A stretch of DNA of 61,721 bases from Bacteroides sp. (GCA_014801585.1 JAAVDX010000036.1:1-61721), one strand, 5' to 3'; positions 45,253 to 56,229 are shown, counted from the stretch's first letter. Made by a program: numbers and translations. The notes: generated from the sequence alone by a model not told the origin.

Positions 45253-48096
45253 ATGACTAAGAAAGTAAATTCTTCGGTCGATCCGCGACCGAAAAAATAT
45301 ATAGAGATCAAAGGAGCGCGTGTCAACAATCTGAAGAATGTAGATGTCAATGTTCCTCTTAACGAATTCACTGTGATGACGGGAGTCTCCGGTAGCGGTA
45401 AATCGAGCCTTGCGTTCGATACCCTATATGCAGAAGGGCAGCGCCGTTACGTAGAGAGTCTGTCGAGCTATGCCCGACAGTTTCTCGGTCGAATGTCAAA
45501 GCCGGAATGTGACTATATTAAGGGCTTGCCCCCTGCTATAGCAATCGAACAGAAGGTTGTAACCCGTAATCCACGTTCTACTGTAGGTACCTCCACGGAG
45601 ATCTACGACTATCTCCGTATGCTTTTTGCTCGCGTAGGAAAGACCTTCTCTCCCGTCAGCGGCAAAGAGGTCAAGAAGCATCATATCGAGGATATGGTGC
45701 GCGAGATCAATGAATATCCTCAAGGTACTCGTCTTGCTGTTCTTGTCGATGTAAATGTTCCTGAAGGAAGGGAGTTTCGACAGCAACTCGAAATCTATCT
45801 GAAGATAGGTTTCTCGCGCCTTGAACTCAATGGAGAGTTTATAGATATCGAAGATTTTCTCAACGATACATCAGTTGCTGATGTCCCTGCCGGCCTTCAT
45901 CTTCTTATCGACCGATTAAGTGTATCCGACGACAAAGACGAAATTTCTCGTCTTACAGACTCTTTGGAGACAGCCATGTTTGAAGGCCGCAACCGCTGCC
46001 TCATAAAAGTATGGACGTCAGAAGGAGTGAAGGAACATGAATTTTCCGATAGTTTCTCAGCCGACGGTATCGACTTCCGCGAGCCCTCTGACCTGATGTT
46101 TAACTTCAACAATCCCTACGGCGCATGCGAAGAATGTGAAGGCTTTGGAAAAGTGCTTGGCATCAGCGAAGATCTCGTCATCCCCGACAAGACTCTCTCA
46201 GTCTATCAGGGAGCTGTACAATGTTGGCGAGGAGAGAAGATGGGAGAGTCGCTCAAAGATCTGATTAAAGTTGCATCGCAATACAAATTTCCAATTCACA
46301 AGCCATATATCGAACTGACTGATGAAGAAAAAGATTTTCTCTGGCATGGTAAGGGGAAATGGTATGGCATCGACGGCTTCTTCAAATGGATCGACGAAAA
46401 CCAATACAAGATTCAATATCGCGTACTCAAGGCTCGCTATCGCGGCAAGACGGAATGTCCCGTATGCCACGGTTCGCGTCTGCGTTCTGATGTTGAATAT
46501 GTAAAGGTCGGTGGAAAATCCATCACGGAACTTGTGCGTATGTCAGTCAGCGATCTGCGGGTATTCTTCAACGAACTTAAACTTTCCGATTCTGACGAAA
46601 TTATTGCGGCCCGACTTCTGACTGAGATCCGCAATCGAATCGGATTCTTGGAAGAAGTAGGATTAGGATATCTCACTCTCGACCGTGTCTCTAATTCCTT
46701 GTCAGGCGGTGAAAGTCAGCGTATCAACCTTGCCACATCTCTCGGTTCCTCACTGGTCGGTTCGCTATATATTCTCGACGAACCCTCCATCGGTCTTCAT
46801 TCGCGCGACACACAGCGCCTTATTGGCGTTCTTCGCCGTCTGCAGCAGATCGGTAATACGGTCGTAGTCGTAGAACATGACGAGGAGATGATGCTCGCTG
46901 CCGACAATATAATAGATATCGGCCGCGATGCCGGACGTCTTGGAGGAGAAATTGTATTTGCCGGAAATATGCAGCAGGCTCTCGACTCAGGCCTAAGAAA
47001 TGATTCCTACACTCTCGATTATCTTTCAGGACGGCGGGAGATTGCCTATGATCCTATGCGACATCCCTGGAAGAAGTTTGTAGAAGTAGAGGGAGCAATG
47101 GCCAACAACCTTAAGAATATCAACGTCCGTTTCCCCTTGGGTGTTATGACAGTCGTGACCGGAGTCAGTGGATCAGGCAAATCTACTCTTGTTCGCGAAG
47201 TCCTCTACAAGGCAATGGTCAGGGCCCTCGGCGAACCCGGCGATGCACCCGCCACTCATAAACGCCTTTCCGGGGATGTCCGCGAAATCGGAGCCATAGA
47301 ATTCATCGATCAGAATCCTATCGGCAGCTCTTCCCGATCCAATCCTGCCACATATTTGAAGGCCTTTGATGAGATCCGGCGCCTCTTCTCCGAGCAGCAG
47401 CTTTCCCGACAGATGGGATTTACTCCCGGCTATTTCTCCTTCAACTCCGAAGGTGGAAGATGCGAAGAATGTAAAGGAGAAGGCACCGTTACGATTCCCA
47501 TGCAGTTCATGGCCGACATTCAGATTCCTTGTGAAGTCTGCCATGGAAAGCGATATAAGGAGGAGGTATTAGAGGTAAAATATCGCGGAAAATCAATCTA
47601 TGATTTCCTCGAGATGACGGTAGACGAAGCCATCGAGTTCCTCAACGAAGATAAATCAACCTCTGCGCAGAGAATTGTCAAGCGACTTCAGCCGCTCCAC
47701 GACGTAGGACTCGGTTACATCAAGCTTGGTCAATCCAGCTCCACCCTCTCCGGTGGTGAAAATCAGCGTGTAAAACTTGCATATTATATCTCTCAGGATA
47801 AACAGCCACATACGATGTTTATCTTCGACGAGCCAACCACCGGGCTACATTTTCACGACATTGAGACCCTTATGAAGTCGCTTCGCCGACTTATCGACGC
47901 CGGCCATACTGTCATCATTATCGAACATAACATGGATGTAATAAAATGTGCCGATTGGGTGATCGACATAGGTCCGGAAGGTGGTGATGCCGGTGGCAAC
48001 GTTGTTGCAGAGGGCACTCCGGAAGATATTGCCCGAACTCCGGAATCTTACACTGGTAAGTATCTCCGCCCCAAACTGACAAAAATGAAATCATAA
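45253..48096 (+). CDS. uvrA: Excinuclease ABC subunit A (second copy)
   Basis: 947 residues from the ATG at 45253 (the frame is open to a TTG at 45214). Both ATPase halves are intact: first GVSGSGKSS, LSGGESQR, DEPSIGLHSRD; second GVSGSGKST, LSGGENQR, DEPTTGLHFHD. The zinc module of half two is GGRCEECKGEG ... CEVCHGKRY. Compared with the copy at 18815-21721 the last signature has AYYISQDKQPHTMFIFDEP, an insertion-like difference. Two uvrA genes are usual in Bacteroidetes. Which one does general repair here is not clear. Confidence 0.93.
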   Translation: MTKKVNSSVDPRPKKYIEIKGARVNNLKNVDVNVPLNEFTVMTGVSGSGKSSLAFDTLYAEGQRRYVESLSSYARQFLGRMSKPECDYIKGLPPAIAIEQKVVTRNPRSTVGTSTEIYDYLRMLFARVGKTFSPVSGKEVKKHHIEDMVREINEYPQGTRLAVLVDVNVPEGREFRQQLEIYLKIGFSRLELNGEFIDIEDFLNDTSVADVPAGLHLLIDRLSVSDDKDEISRLTDSLETAMFEGRNRCLIKVWTSEGVKEHEFSDSFSADGIDFREPSDLMFNFNNPYGACEECEGFGKVLGISEDLVIPDKTLSVYQGAVQCWRGEKMGESLKDLIKVASQYKFPIHKPYIELTDEEKDFLWHGKGKWYGIDGFFKWIDENQYKIQYRVLKARYRGKTECPVCHGSRLRSDVEYVKVGGKSITELVRMSVSDLRVFFNELKLSDSDEIIAARLLTEIRNRIGFLEEVGLGYLTLDRVSNSLSGGESQRINLATSLGSSLVGSLYILDEPSIGLHSRDTQRLIGVLRRLQQIGNTVVVVEHDEEMMLAADNIIDIGRDAGRLGGEIVFAGNMQQALDSGLRNDSYTLDYLSGRREIAYDPMRHPWKKFVEVEGAMANNLKNINVRFPLGVMTVVTGVSGSGKSTLVREVLYKAMVRALGEPGDAPATHKRLSGDVREIGAIEFIDQNPIGSSSRSNPATYLKAFDEIRRLFSEQQLSRQMGFTPGYFSFNSEGGRCEECKGEGTVTIPMQFMADIQIPCEVCHGKRYKEEVLEVKYRGKSIYDFLEMTVDEAIEFLNEDKSTSAQRIVKRLQPLHDVGLGYIKLGQSSSTLSGGENQRVKLAYYISQDKQPHTMFIFDEPTTGLHFHDIETLMKSLRRLIDAGHTVIIIEHNMDVIKCADWVIDIGPEGGDAGGNVVAEGTPEDIARTPESYTGKYLRPKLTKMKS

Positions 48097-48105
48097 CAAT
48101 TAGTC

Positions 48106-48147
48106 GCGTTGTAGGAGTCCCTTCCTTTGGAGAAATTCCTGCAGCGC
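48106..48147. terminator. Hairpin after uvrA, no T-run
   Basis: An 11-bp stem (GCGTTGTAGGA with TCCTGCAGCGC, two G-U pairs) encloses a 20-base loop. No T-run follows. It may be a weak terminator or an RNA-level structure in front of the lipoprotein gene. Confidence 0.35.
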
Positions 48148-48196
48148 GGCTTATTCCAACTGAAAAGTAGCTTAACGAAATTGAGAAAAAAGTGAA

Positions 48197-48616
48197 ATGA
48201 GACGGATATTAGATAAAATCGTTATAGTCGCGACTGTATGGTGTGTTGCATTTCTGCCGTCCTGCAGAAGCTCTGATAAATCCGATAATAATGCCGATGC
48301 CGATCGTCTGTTCTCCGAGACCTGCCGCCTGACCAAGCTCTACACCGACAGTATGAAAAACGCTCCCGACTCAGCTATTCTTAATTCACTGATGGAGCGC
48401 TTTGACGCACGTCTCACTGACATTAACTTCAGCGTAAAGGCCGAGACGGATTATAATCTTACAGAGGGTCGCAACGACACGATAGCCTCTCTTATCGACT
48501 CTCTGCGCCATGCCTACGACTCACGCCTTTACCGGCTCGCTCATCCTATCAATGAGCCTGCTGATTCGGCTGCAATACCTTCATCTCGCAATTCCGGCAA
48601 TCAAACTCCAGATTAA
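48197..48616 (+). CDS. Small lipoprotein overlapping the U32 peptidase gene
   Basis: 139 residues. The N-terminal hydrophobic segment ends in FLPSC (lipobox, Cys about 23). The mature part is helical and polar (RLTKLYTDSMKNAPDSAILN, then IASLIDSLRHAYDSRLYRLA). I do not recognise a family. The last 23 codons (48549-48616) run over the end of the opposite-strand U32 gene, whose conserved C-terminus lies in that overlap, so the lipoprotein C-terminal tail is the more flexible of the two. Confidence 0.65.
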   Translation: MRRILDKIVIVATVWCVAFLPSCRSSDKSDNNADADRLFSETCRLTKLYTDSMKNAPDSAILNSLMERFDARLTDINFSVKAETDYNLTEGRNDTIASLIDSLRHAYDSRLYRLAHPINEPADSAAIPSSRNSGNQTPD

Positions 48617-50366
48617 ATCTGTTCTTTCCACTTGTCAGCGACAGAGGCAACTTGAAATTGCGTTCTGAAGGCCGAGTCCGATTAAGACATTTCCCCATTT
48701 CACGAAGAATACAATGGCGGGTCGTCATCACGACTCGCTCTTTTTTTGTCGTCTCACCCGTTTTTTTGACATGTTCCCGGCTAACGGTTTCAAGTGCAGG
48801 TTCAATCTCCTCTACCCCGTGCTCCGTGTAAAATTCTTCGGCAAGACAGTTTGCAACATTGTCACGATAGTCAAGTCGCTTCTCCGGATAGGGGTATTTA
48901 TCATTCTCCTTTCTCCGGTAATCATAACCATACGAAGCCCTCGAAGCAATCCCCAAGGCATCAGTCAGTCGTCTTCGGGCATCAGAAAGTTGTGATGCCG
49001 GAATGAATCGGTCAAACCCTGTTTCATCAAATTCTCCCAGCCTATAGATCGTATTGCCCAACTTATCAAAAGTGTCGCGCATACTCCTACGTGTTTTTGC
49101 CTCCTCCAGATCCTTCGGCAGAGCCACAGTTGCACACACTCCTCTTTCGTCTTTCCCACTGATTGCTGTATTAGTCAGAGTGACATCAAGACGCAGACGT
49201 CGCGTGGCAGTCTGCCGGCCCATCTGTTTCTGCCATTGTGCGTCAAGCGTGCGATGGATTATGGAATCCTTCGGAAGCACAAAACTCCGGTTGCCAATAA
49301 TCTTCTTTCCCTTGATACCATTTACCATTACTCCCTCATATTCCCCGGCCTGATTAAAGAAACTGATTCCGTCTCCGTTATGCAGCTCCGACACGTCGCG
49401 AATCTCCTCTCCCATCGACTTGGGCGTAAAAGGTGATGAAATCGCCGTCGGACGTCTCGAATCAACGAAATAATGAGTAAACCCTCTGTTGAAACTCTTA
49501 TCGGGCTGAGGATTGAATGTAATTTCCGAAACCCCGAATGATGAGCGACAGTATTTATCCGGATTTCGGGAGATTATCTCATCAAGACGCCGACGATAAT
49601 ATGCTACAATATTTTTGACATAAGACGCATCCTTAAGACGTCCCTCAATTTTTAGCGACGAAGCTCCCGCCTCAAGAAGCTCCTCAAGACGGTCAGAAAG
49701 ATTGAAGTCCTTAAGTGAAAGCAAGTGGCGGTCTTTCGCAATCACTCTGCCGTCAGCATCCGAAAGATTAAATTTCCAACGGCAAATCTGCGCGCACTCC
49801 CCCCGATTCGCACTTCTTCCCGTCGTAGCCTGACTTACGTGGCAACGCCCGGAATAAGATACGCACAAAGCTCCATGCACAAAACATTCCAACGGCACAC
49901 TGACCTTATCGTATATGTCTCTGATCTCTTTCAATGTCAGTTCTCGCGCCAGCACAATCTGTGAGAATCCTGCCTCCTGAAGAAAGAGAGCCTTCTCTGG
50001 CGTCCGTGTGTCACACTGCGTTGAAGCGTGAAGAGCAATCGGCGGAATATCCATTCGCAAAACCCCCATATCCTGCACGATGAGTGCGTCGACCCCTATT
50101 CTGTAAAGGTCGCCCACAAGTTTCTCTACCTCTTTAATCTCATTGTCATAGACGATAGTATTGACCGTGGCATACACTTTCACTCCATAAGGATGGGCAA
50201 AATCCACGACTCTCTTAATATCCTCTATCGAATTTGCTGCCGATTTTCTGGCCCCGTGAGATGACGGACCTATATATACAGCATCAGCTCCATGAAGAAT
50301 AGCCTCTATAGCAACATCTGCATTGGCTGCAGGAGCAAGAAGTTCGATTTTACGCACGTTAGACAA
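48549..50366 (-). CDS. U32-family peptidase, RlhA-like
   Basis: 605 residues. The N-terminal barrel (MSNVRKIELLAPAANADVAI, GADAVYIG) and the cysteine motif region (CFVHGALCVSYSGRCHVSQ, then RGECAQICRW) are those of peptidase U32. The C-terminal half carries the extra domain ending FDCRNCEMKVL. The E. coli members of this type include RlhA, which hydroxylates cytidine 2501 of 23S rRNA; that role is a likely guess here. The four U32 cysteines are present, suggesting an iron-sulfur site. Its 3' end overlaps the lipoprotein gene by 68 bases. Confidence 0.87.
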   Translation of the reverse strand: MSNVRKIELLAPAANADVAIEAILHGADAVYIGPSSHGARKSAANSIEDIKRVVDFAHPYGVKVYATVNTIVYDNEIKEVEKLVGDLYRIGVDALIVQDMGVLRMDIPPIALHASTQCDTRTPEKALFLQEAGFSQIVLARELTLKEIRDIYDKVSVPLECFVHGALCVSYSGRCHVSQATTGRSANRGECAQICRWKFNLSDADGRVIAKDRHLLSLKDFNLSDRLEELLEAGASSLKIEGRLKDASYVKNIVAYYRRRLDEIISRNPDKYCRSSFGVSEITFNPQPDKSFNRGFTHYFVDSRRPTAISSPFTPKSMGEEIRDVSELHNGDGISFFNQAGEYEGVMVNGIKGKKIIGNRSFVLPKDSIIHRTLDAQWQKQMGRQTATRRLRLDVTLTNTAISGKDERGVCATVALPKDLEEAKTRRSMRDTFDKLGNTIYRLGEFDETGFDRFIPASQLSDARRRLTDALGIASRASYGYDYRRKENDKYPYPEKRLDYRDNVANCLAEEFYTEHGVEEIEPALETVSREHVKKTGETTKKERVVMTTRHCILREMGKCLNRTRPSERNFKLPLSLTSGKNRFNLEFDCRNCEMKVLQPNQQAH

Positions 50367-50434
50367 GAATTAATGTTATCCAAAGGAAGTAAAGACTCTT
50401 ACCCACTCTTGGCGGGAATCCGGAAGCGACTGCC

Positions 50435-50890
50435 TCACTTCTTCATAAAGCGATCGAGCATACGCTTATCATCGCGTTCTTTGATCGACTGGCGTTTATC
50501 ATACTGTTTCTTACCCCGACCTACTCCGATTACCAGCTTGGCATACCCCTTTTCCGAGATAAACAGACGAATCGGTACGATCGTAAAACCTGCATCAGCG
50601 GCCGATTTCTGCAGCTTGGCAATCTCTTTCTTATTAAGAAGCAGTTTTCGGTCGCGTCTTGTAGCATGATTGTTATACGTACCATAGAAATACTCTGCGA
50701 TATGCATACCCTTTACCCATACCTCTCCATTCTCGATCATACAATATGAATCAGCGAGCGACGCACGACTCTCCCTTATCGACTTTATCTCAGTGCCGGT
50801 CAGCACGAGTCCCGCCGTATAAGTGTCGCCTATCTCATAATCGAAATGCGCACGCTTGTTTTTTATGTTGACTTGTGATTGCTTTTTCAT
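50435..50890 (-). CDS. smpB: SsrA-binding protein SmpB
   Basis: 151 residues. SmpB binds tmRNA and rescues stalled ribosomes. Family features are the start [13 protein letters not shown], the OB-barrel with [18 protein letters not shown], and the basic tail [20 protein letters not shown]. It precedes the U32 gene by 68 bases on the same strand. The ssrA gene itself is not in this window. Confidence 0.95.
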   Translation of the reverse strand: MKKQSQVNIKNKRAHFDYEIGDTYTAGLVLTGTEIKSIRESRASLADSYCMIENGEVWVKGMHIAEYFYGTYNNHATRRDRKLLLNKKEIAKLQKSAADAGFTIVPIRLFISEKGYAKLVIGVGRGKKQYDKRQSIKERDDKRMLDRFMKK

Positions 50891-51005
50891 TTATTAATCT
50901 TATCATTAATCTGAAGTTTACGACAACGTCTTTACCTACTACGCCCTCTCCCCGGATACGAATCCCACGTTAGATAAGCAAGAATCGTGCCGGATTCCTT
51001 AATAC

Positions 51006-51866
51006 TTAAGCATTGCCCGCAGGAAGTAGCATGTCAAACACCCAGAACACCACGTAAGGAGCTGCCACAACAATTCCGCACATCACGGCTGTAAGGATAC
51101 TCGTCTTCTCTTCCGGAAACCTGAAAAATCTCGCTCCTCTCATAGCAAGATAGATTGTCCAGAGCGGAGTAAAACTCAACACCGGTCCGATCATCGGCAA
51201 GAGTTCAAAGAGAGTCCAGAACAATCCTAAAGTAGATAGCAGATACATCATGTATTTCTTTCCGAATACAGTATCAGCGATCTTCTTCTGATCTTTAGGC
51301 ATCAACATCTTAACGAATGTAAGAGCAAGAAAGTTCCCAAAGAAGAGCGACACGAAAATTTTTACCGCCTCAATCATTGCCATTGAAAGCGTAGTCGCAG
51401 AGTTATAGATACACTCCATGAAGCATGACGCGGCTGCTATCGCCAGTATCGGATAGAAACAGCCCCGGGCGGTCTCCTCCGGAGTCGACTTAGTGCGCCT
51501 TATCTTCTTCCATCCTTCAATGGGATTAATCATCATCTCGAATAGCAGGCGAATAGTCGGATATGACTTCCCACCGCCATTCTCCCCACCATTCTCCCCG
51601 CGATCCCCATATTCTTCATTGTCTCCATCCTCATCCTCCTCCTCATCATCATGATCCTCATCCCCTTCATCAAAATTATGATTCCCCTGTCTCCCATTTT
51701 TAGAGAGCTTCAATTCGTTCTCATCATCATCGTCATCCTCCTCAAGCGAATACCCTTCCGGCGTATTCAACGGCATTTCGAGCGATGAATCAAGATCTAA
51801 AGGCGAATCGAAAAAAGGGTCATTATCATTTAAAGAATCGTGAAATTCATTATTATTTTCATTCAT
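51006..51866 (-). CDS. Yip1-like membrane protein with acidic N-terminus
   Basis: 286 residues. Residues 1-100 are very acidic and low complexity (a run of five Asp and several EEDED stretches, residues about 42-88), followed by a Gly/Asn patch. The C-terminal 180 residues contain about five membrane helices in the arrangement of Yip1-domain proteins (LLFEMMINPIEGWKKI start, GPVLSFTPLWTIYLAMRGAR near the end). The acidic tail would sit in the cytoplasm and may bind basic partners or cations. The function is unknown. Confidence 0.78.
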   Translation of the reverse strand: MNENNNEFHDSLNDNDPFFDSPLDLDSSLEMPLNTPEGYSLEEDDDDDENELKLSKNGRQGNHNFDEGDEDHDDEEEDEDGDNEEYGDRGENGGENGGGKSYPTIRLLFEMMINPIEGWKKIRRTKSTPEETARGCFYPILAIAAASCFMECIYNSATTLSMAMIEAVKIFVSLFFGNFLALTFVKMLMPKDQKKIADTVFGKKYMMYLLSTLGLFWTLFELLPMIGPVLSFTPLWTIYLAMRGARFFRFPEEKTSILTAVMCGIVVAAPYVVFWVFDMLLPAGNA

Positions 51867-51958
51867 ATTGTAAATCTACAGTGCATTAGCATATTGGCAG
51901 AGAGTACATTCCTACTTAAAAAGCACATTCGATCATGCGCTCCCACCTTGACCAACTG

Positions 51959-51966
51959 CAAAATTA
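51959..51966 (-). promoter_or_regulatory. -7 box upstream of the Yip1-like gene
   Basis: TAATTTTG on the minus strand fits TAnnTTTG. No clear -33 element is visible. The start would be near 51953, with a leader of about 87 bases. The rest of 51867-52055 is AT-rich with no other gene. Confidence 0.4.
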
Positions 51967-52055
51967 CAAATTTTTTTGCTAAGATTGAAGTTGTTTAAAC
52001 TTATTTTTTTATTAAGATTTTGGCAGGTTTTTGAGAGGATTTTTCAAAGTATAAG

Positions 52056-52090
52056 AATCGACTCCCCCGAAAAAGTCGGGGAAGCCGATT
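52056..52090 (-). terminator. Terminator of the mutAB operon
   Basis: 15-base arms (AATCGACTCCCCCGA with 52076-52090, two imperfect pairs) and a 5-base loop, 31 bases past the mutB stop. The T-run on the minus strand is weak. Confidence 0.65.
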
Positions 52091-52120
52091 CATTATGGAA
52101 ATCGAACTTTATGAGTCAGA

Positions 52121-54262
52121 TTATTCAGCGCGTTCCTCATTGAGAAGGCGGATCATTTCGAGAGCCGACTTCGGAATGCGGGTGCCGGGACCGAAGATAG
52201 CGGCCACACCTGCCTTGTAGAGGAAGTCATAATCCTGGGCCGGAATCACACCGCCGGCAGTCACCATGATGTCCTCACGGCCAAGCTTCTTGAGCTCTTC
52301 GATCACCTGCGGAACAAGAGTCTTATGACCTGCCGCCAGAGATGATACGCCAAGGATATGCACGTCGTTCTCTACAGCCTGACGGGCAGCCTCTGCCGGA
52401 GTCTGGAAGAGCGGACCCATGTCAACGTCAAAACCGCAGTCGGCATAACCCGTTGCTACAACCTTCGCGCCACGGTCATGGCCGTCCTGACCCATCTTGG
52501 CAATCATGATACGAGGCTGGCGACCTTCGCGCTTTGCAAAGTCGGCCACAGCCTTACGGGCCTCCTCAAATTCGGGATCTCCCTTTTCTTCACTTGAATA
52601 CACGCCGGAAATAGTTTTGATTACAGCTTTGTAACGTCCTACGACTGCCTCGCAGGCATCAGAAATCTCACCGAGAGAAGCGCGAACCCCGGCAGCCTTA
52701 ACTGCAAGGTCGAGCAGATTACCCTTACTTGGATCCTTCACTGCCTCAGTGATAGCTTCAAGAGCCTTCTTTACAGCTTCCTCATCACGTCCCTCGCGCA
52801 GAGTCTCAAGGCGTGCACACTGCTCTTTACGTACCTCAGTGTTGTCTACCTCAAGGATATCGATGGGATCCTCATGTGCAAGACGATACTTGTTGATACC
52901 GATGATTGCCTGCTTGCCTGAGTCAATGTGAGCCTGAGTGCGGGCAGCTGCCTCTTCGATCTTCAGCTTCGGCAGACCTGTCTCGATTGCCTTTGCCATA
53001 CCGCCGAGCTTCTCGATCTCTTCGATATGAGCCCATGCCTTACGTGCGATCTCGTCAGTCAGAGCCTCTACATAGTAAGAACCTGCCCAGGGATCAACCT
53101 GCTTGGTTACGTAGGTCTCTTCCTGAATATAAATCTGAGTGTTACGTGCGATACGTGCCGAGAAGTCAGTAGGAAGTGCGATAGCCTCGTCAAGCGCGTT
53201 TGTGTGGAGCGACTGAGTATGACCCAATACTGCACCCATAGCCTCTACGCAGGTACGTCCTACGTTGTTAAACGGATCCTGCTCCGTCAGACTCCAGCCT
53301 GATGTCTGACAGTGTGTGCGGAGAGCAAGAGATTTCGGGTTCTTCGGATTAAACTGCTTCACGATGCGAGCCCACAGCATACGGGCTGCGCGCATCTTCG
53401 CAATCTCCATGAAATAATTCATTGAGATACCCCAGAAGAACGACAGACGCGGAGCGAATGTGTCGATATCCATGCCTGCGTTAACGCCGGCGCGGAGATA
53501 TTCCAGACCGTCGGCCAGCGTATATGCCAGTTCGATGTCGGCTGTTGCGCCCGCCTCCTGCATGTGATAGCCGGAGATTGAGATGGAATTGAACTTGGGC
53601 ATATTCTTCGAAGTATATTCGAAGATGTCAGCGATGATCTTCATCGAGAATGCCGGCGGATAGATGTAAGTGTTACGCACCATGAATTCCTTCAGAATGT
53701 CGTTCTGAATAGTACCCGCCATCTCTTCAAGCTTCGCACCCTGTTCGAGGCCTGCGTTGATGTAGAAAGCAAGCACGGGAAGAACCGCACCATTCATAGT
53801 CATGGATACTGACATCTTATTCAAGGGGATACCGTCAAACAGCACCTTCATATCCTCAATAGAGCAGATCGATACGCCCGCCTTACCTACGTCGCCTACT
53901 ACGCGCTCATGGTCGGCGTCATAACCGCGGTGAGTCGGAAGGTCGAATGCTACTGACAGTCCCTTCTGGCCGGAAGCAAGGTTACGGCGGTAGAAGGCAT
54001 TCGATTCAGCAGCTGTTGAGAATCCTGCATACTGGCGGATTGTCCAGGGACGCATGGGATACATGCCGCTGTACGGACCACGCAGGAACGGCGGAAGGCC
54101 GGCTGCATAATCGAGGTGTTCAAGTCCCTCGAGATCCTCTTTTGTATATACCGGTTTTACGGGGATGAGCTCTGCGGTCATCCATTCCTCCCCTGCCACG
54201 GGCTTGTGGCTTGCGGGAGTTGCAATCTTAGTTATATCGATTTCTTTGAAATTCGGTCTCAT
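52121..54262 (-). CDS. mutB: Methylmalonyl-CoA mutase, large (B12-binding) subunit
   Basis: 713 residues. The subunit catalyses conversion between succinyl-CoA and methylmalonyl-CoA in the succinate-propionate route. The catalytic barrel has [20 protein letters not shown] and [20 protein letters not shown]. The C-terminal B12 domain has the lower-ligand motif [15 protein letters not shown] (His about 595) and [15 protein letters not shown]. The start is 5 bases past the mutA stop, so they are coupled. Propionate production through this enzyme is a known trait of Bacteroidetes. Confidence 0.96.
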   Translation of the reverse strand: MRPNFKEIDITKIATPASHKPVAGEEWMTAELIPVKPVYTKEDLEGLEHLDYAAGLPPFLRGPYSGMYPMRPWTIRQYAGFSTAAESNAFYRRNLASGQKGLSVAFDLPTHRGYDADHERVVGDVGKAGVSICSIEDMKVLFDGIPLNKMSVSMTMNGAVLPVLAFYINAGLEQGAKLEEMAGTIQNDILKEFMVRNTYIYPPAFSMKIIADIFEYTSKNMPKFNSISISGYHMQEAGATADIELAYTLADGLEYLRAGVNAGMDIDTFAPRLSFFWGISMNYFMEIAKMRAARMLWARIVKQFNPKNPKSLALRTHCQTSGWSLTEQDPFNNVGRTCVEAMGAVLGHTQSLHTNALDEAIALPTDFSARIARNTQIYIQEETYVTKQVDPWAGSYYVEALTDEIARKAWAHIEEIEKLGGMAKAIETGLPKLKIEEAAARTQAHIDSGKQAIIGINKYRLAHEDPIDILEVDNTEVRKEQCARLETLREGRDEEAVKKALEAITEAVKDPSKGNLLDLAVKAAGVRASLGEISDACEAVVGRYKAVIKTISGVYSSEEKGDPEFEEARKAVADFAKREGRQPRIMIAKMGQDGHDRGAKVVATGYADCGFDVDMGPLFQTPAEAARQAVENDVHILGVSSLAAGHKTLVPQVIEELKKLGREDIMVTAGGVIPAQDYDFLYKAGVAAIFGPGTRIPKSALEMIRLLNEERAE

Positions 54263-54267
54263 GGCTA

Positions 54268-56124
54268 TTATTTCAGGAGTTTGGCATTAAACCCGATCAA
54301 TGTGTCGAGCACATTGACACGAACGTGAATGAAGTCTTCGATGCCCTGGGCTTTAAGTTCGTCCATGCATGCCGGAGCACCTGCCACTACGAGGATGGCG
54401 CGATCTCCGAGTTCCTTCTTCGCTTCCGGAGCGAGAGCTGCGTATTCATCATCCGATGAACAGAGTACTACTACGTCTGCACCCTTTTCCATCGCGGCGT
54501 CGACACCTTCCTTGATAGTGTCGAAGCCGATATTGTCGATGATTTCGTAGCCTGCGCAGCCGAAGAAGTTGGAGGCAAACTGAGCGCGGGCAAGACGCAT
54601 TGCGAGATTACCGATAGTCAGCATGAATACTTTCGGACGATTAGCCGCTTTCTCAGTATCCAGACGAAGATGCTCAAACTGACTCGCTGCACGATCGAAG
54701 TTCAGGTATTCTACAGCGCCGTCTTCCGGCTTCGCGCATCCGCAGCCACATCCGCAGCCTTCAGTCTTCTGGAGTTTGTCAAGTGCCATTTCGTTAAAGT
54801 TCGGATATTGGTTCGTGCCGAGAAGGATCTCCTTACGACGCGCTACATCCAGATGACGCTTAACGCCTGACTCGTTCACCTTAGCCTGAATCTCCCCCTT
54901 CTGAAGCATTGCGAGGAAACCTCCGTTGTCTTCAACCTCGTTGAAGTTCTTCCAAGCCTCCTTGGCGATAGAAGCAGTAAGCACCTCTATATAATAGCTG
55001 CCGCCTGCAGGGTCAACCACCTTATTAAGGTGCGACTCATCGCGAAGCAGATGCTGCTGGTTGCGTGCGATACGCTCTGAGAACTCATCCGGGTTCTTAT
55101 ACTGAAGATCGAATGGCAGTGTCTCGATAGAGTTTACTCCTGCGAGAGCGGCCGACATAGTCTCTGTCATTGAGCGGAGTAGATTGACGTGTGCGTCATA
55201 GATTGTCTGATTAAACTGTGAAGTGACAGCATGAACCCACATCTTGCAGCACTCGTCGTCAGCACCGTATGCCTTCACGATCTCTGCCCAGAGCATGCGG
55301 CCGGCGCGGAACTTGGCAAGTTCCATGAAGTAGTTCGACGAAATACCCATGTTGAACTTGATGCGATCTGCTACCTCACAAGGTGTCAGACCAGCTTCTG
55401 TCATGAGTGTCATCCATTCAGCTCCCCATGCGAGTGCATAACCGAGCTCCTGAGTAATGAATGCTCCGGCGTTGTTGAGCATATATGAGTCAACAGCGAA
55501 GCAGCGGAGATTCTTTACGTCTTTTACGATATTATAAAGTTTGATTGAAGTCTCCTTAAGATCTTTCGGGAATTCAAGACCGCGCTTGAGAAGACGACGG
55601 AAAGGATTGAAATCAATCGAACCACGGAATTCATCAGTAGCTTCCTGCTCGATGATAGCAGCTACAAGAAGTTCGGCAACCTCTACTGACTTCCCGGGGC
55701 AAGAACAGATGTTGACCTCAATTTTCTTCAGATCAATACCCTTCAGAATAGCCGGAAGATGCTCGATTGTAAGATCGCCGCAAAGGCAGATACCGAGAGA
55801 TTCAACTCCGCAATCTATTGCGTGGCGTGCATTGGCCAGAACTTCCTCTGCCGTAGCGCCCTGAATCTGCTGGCGAATTAGCCAGTCATTATTGTCGCGT
55901 GTCCCGCGTACGTAGGGAAATTCTCCGGGAAGAGTGCCCAGAGTAGGGAGACCCTCAAGATCTTCCTTACGATAGAAGGGCTGGACATTGAAGCCCTCGT
56001 TTGTGCGCCATACTAATTTCTTTTGGAAATCGGCACCCTTGAGATCGACATTGATTTTCGCCATCCACTCCTCTGTGGAAATCGGCGGAAACATGTCAAA
56101 CAATTTCTCTTTCTTGTCTGCCAT
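54268..56124 (-). CDS. mutA: Methylmalonyl-CoA mutase, small subunit
   Basis: 618 residues. The barrel domain ([40 protein letters not shown]) is followed by a Rossmann-like C-terminal domain that lacks the DxHxxG motif, as expected for the non-catalytic small subunit. Between the two domains it carries CGCGCGC (about residues 457-463, in [16 protein letters not shown]), four alternating cysteines in a linker, which I do not know as a family feature. The promoter at 56230 and a dyad at 56288 lie upstream. Confidence 0.95.
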   Translation of the reverse strand: MADKKEKLFDMFPPISTEEWMAKINVDLKGADFQKKLVWRTNEGFNVQPFYRKEDLEGLPTLGTLPGEFPYVRGTRDNNDWLIRQQIQGATAEEVLANARHAIDCGVESLGICLCGDLTIEHLPAILKGIDLKKIEVNICSCPGKSVEVAELLVAAIIEQEATDEFRGSIDFNPFRRLLKRGLEFPKDLKETSIKLYNIVKDVKNLRCFAVDSYMLNNAGAFITQELGYALAWGAEWMTLMTEAGLTPCEVADRIKFNMGISSNYFMELAKFRAGRMLWAEIVKAYGADDECCKMWVHAVTSQFNQTIYDAHVNLLRSMTETMSAALAGVNSIETLPFDLQYKNPDEFSERIARNQQHLLRDESHLNKVVDPAGGSYYIEVLTASIAKEAWKNFNEVEDNGGFLAMLQKGEIQAKVNESGVKRHLDVARRKEILLGTNQYPNFNEMALDKLQKTEGCGCGCGCAKPEDGAVEYLNFDRAASQFEHLRLDTEKAANRPKVFMLTIGNLAMRLARAQFASNFFGCAGYEIIDNIGFDTIKEGVDAAMEKGADVVVLCSSDDEYAALAPEAKKELGDRAILVVAGAPACMDELKAQGIEDFIHVRVNVLDTLIGFNAKLLK

Positions 56125-56229
56125 AATAAAATAGCCGTTTTGAGTATAGTTGTATTTGTTGTATTAGATTTAATCCCCGATATCCAGCTCGGCCGGTCTG
56201 ACCGTCGCATATTATCGGGCTTTATTCTG

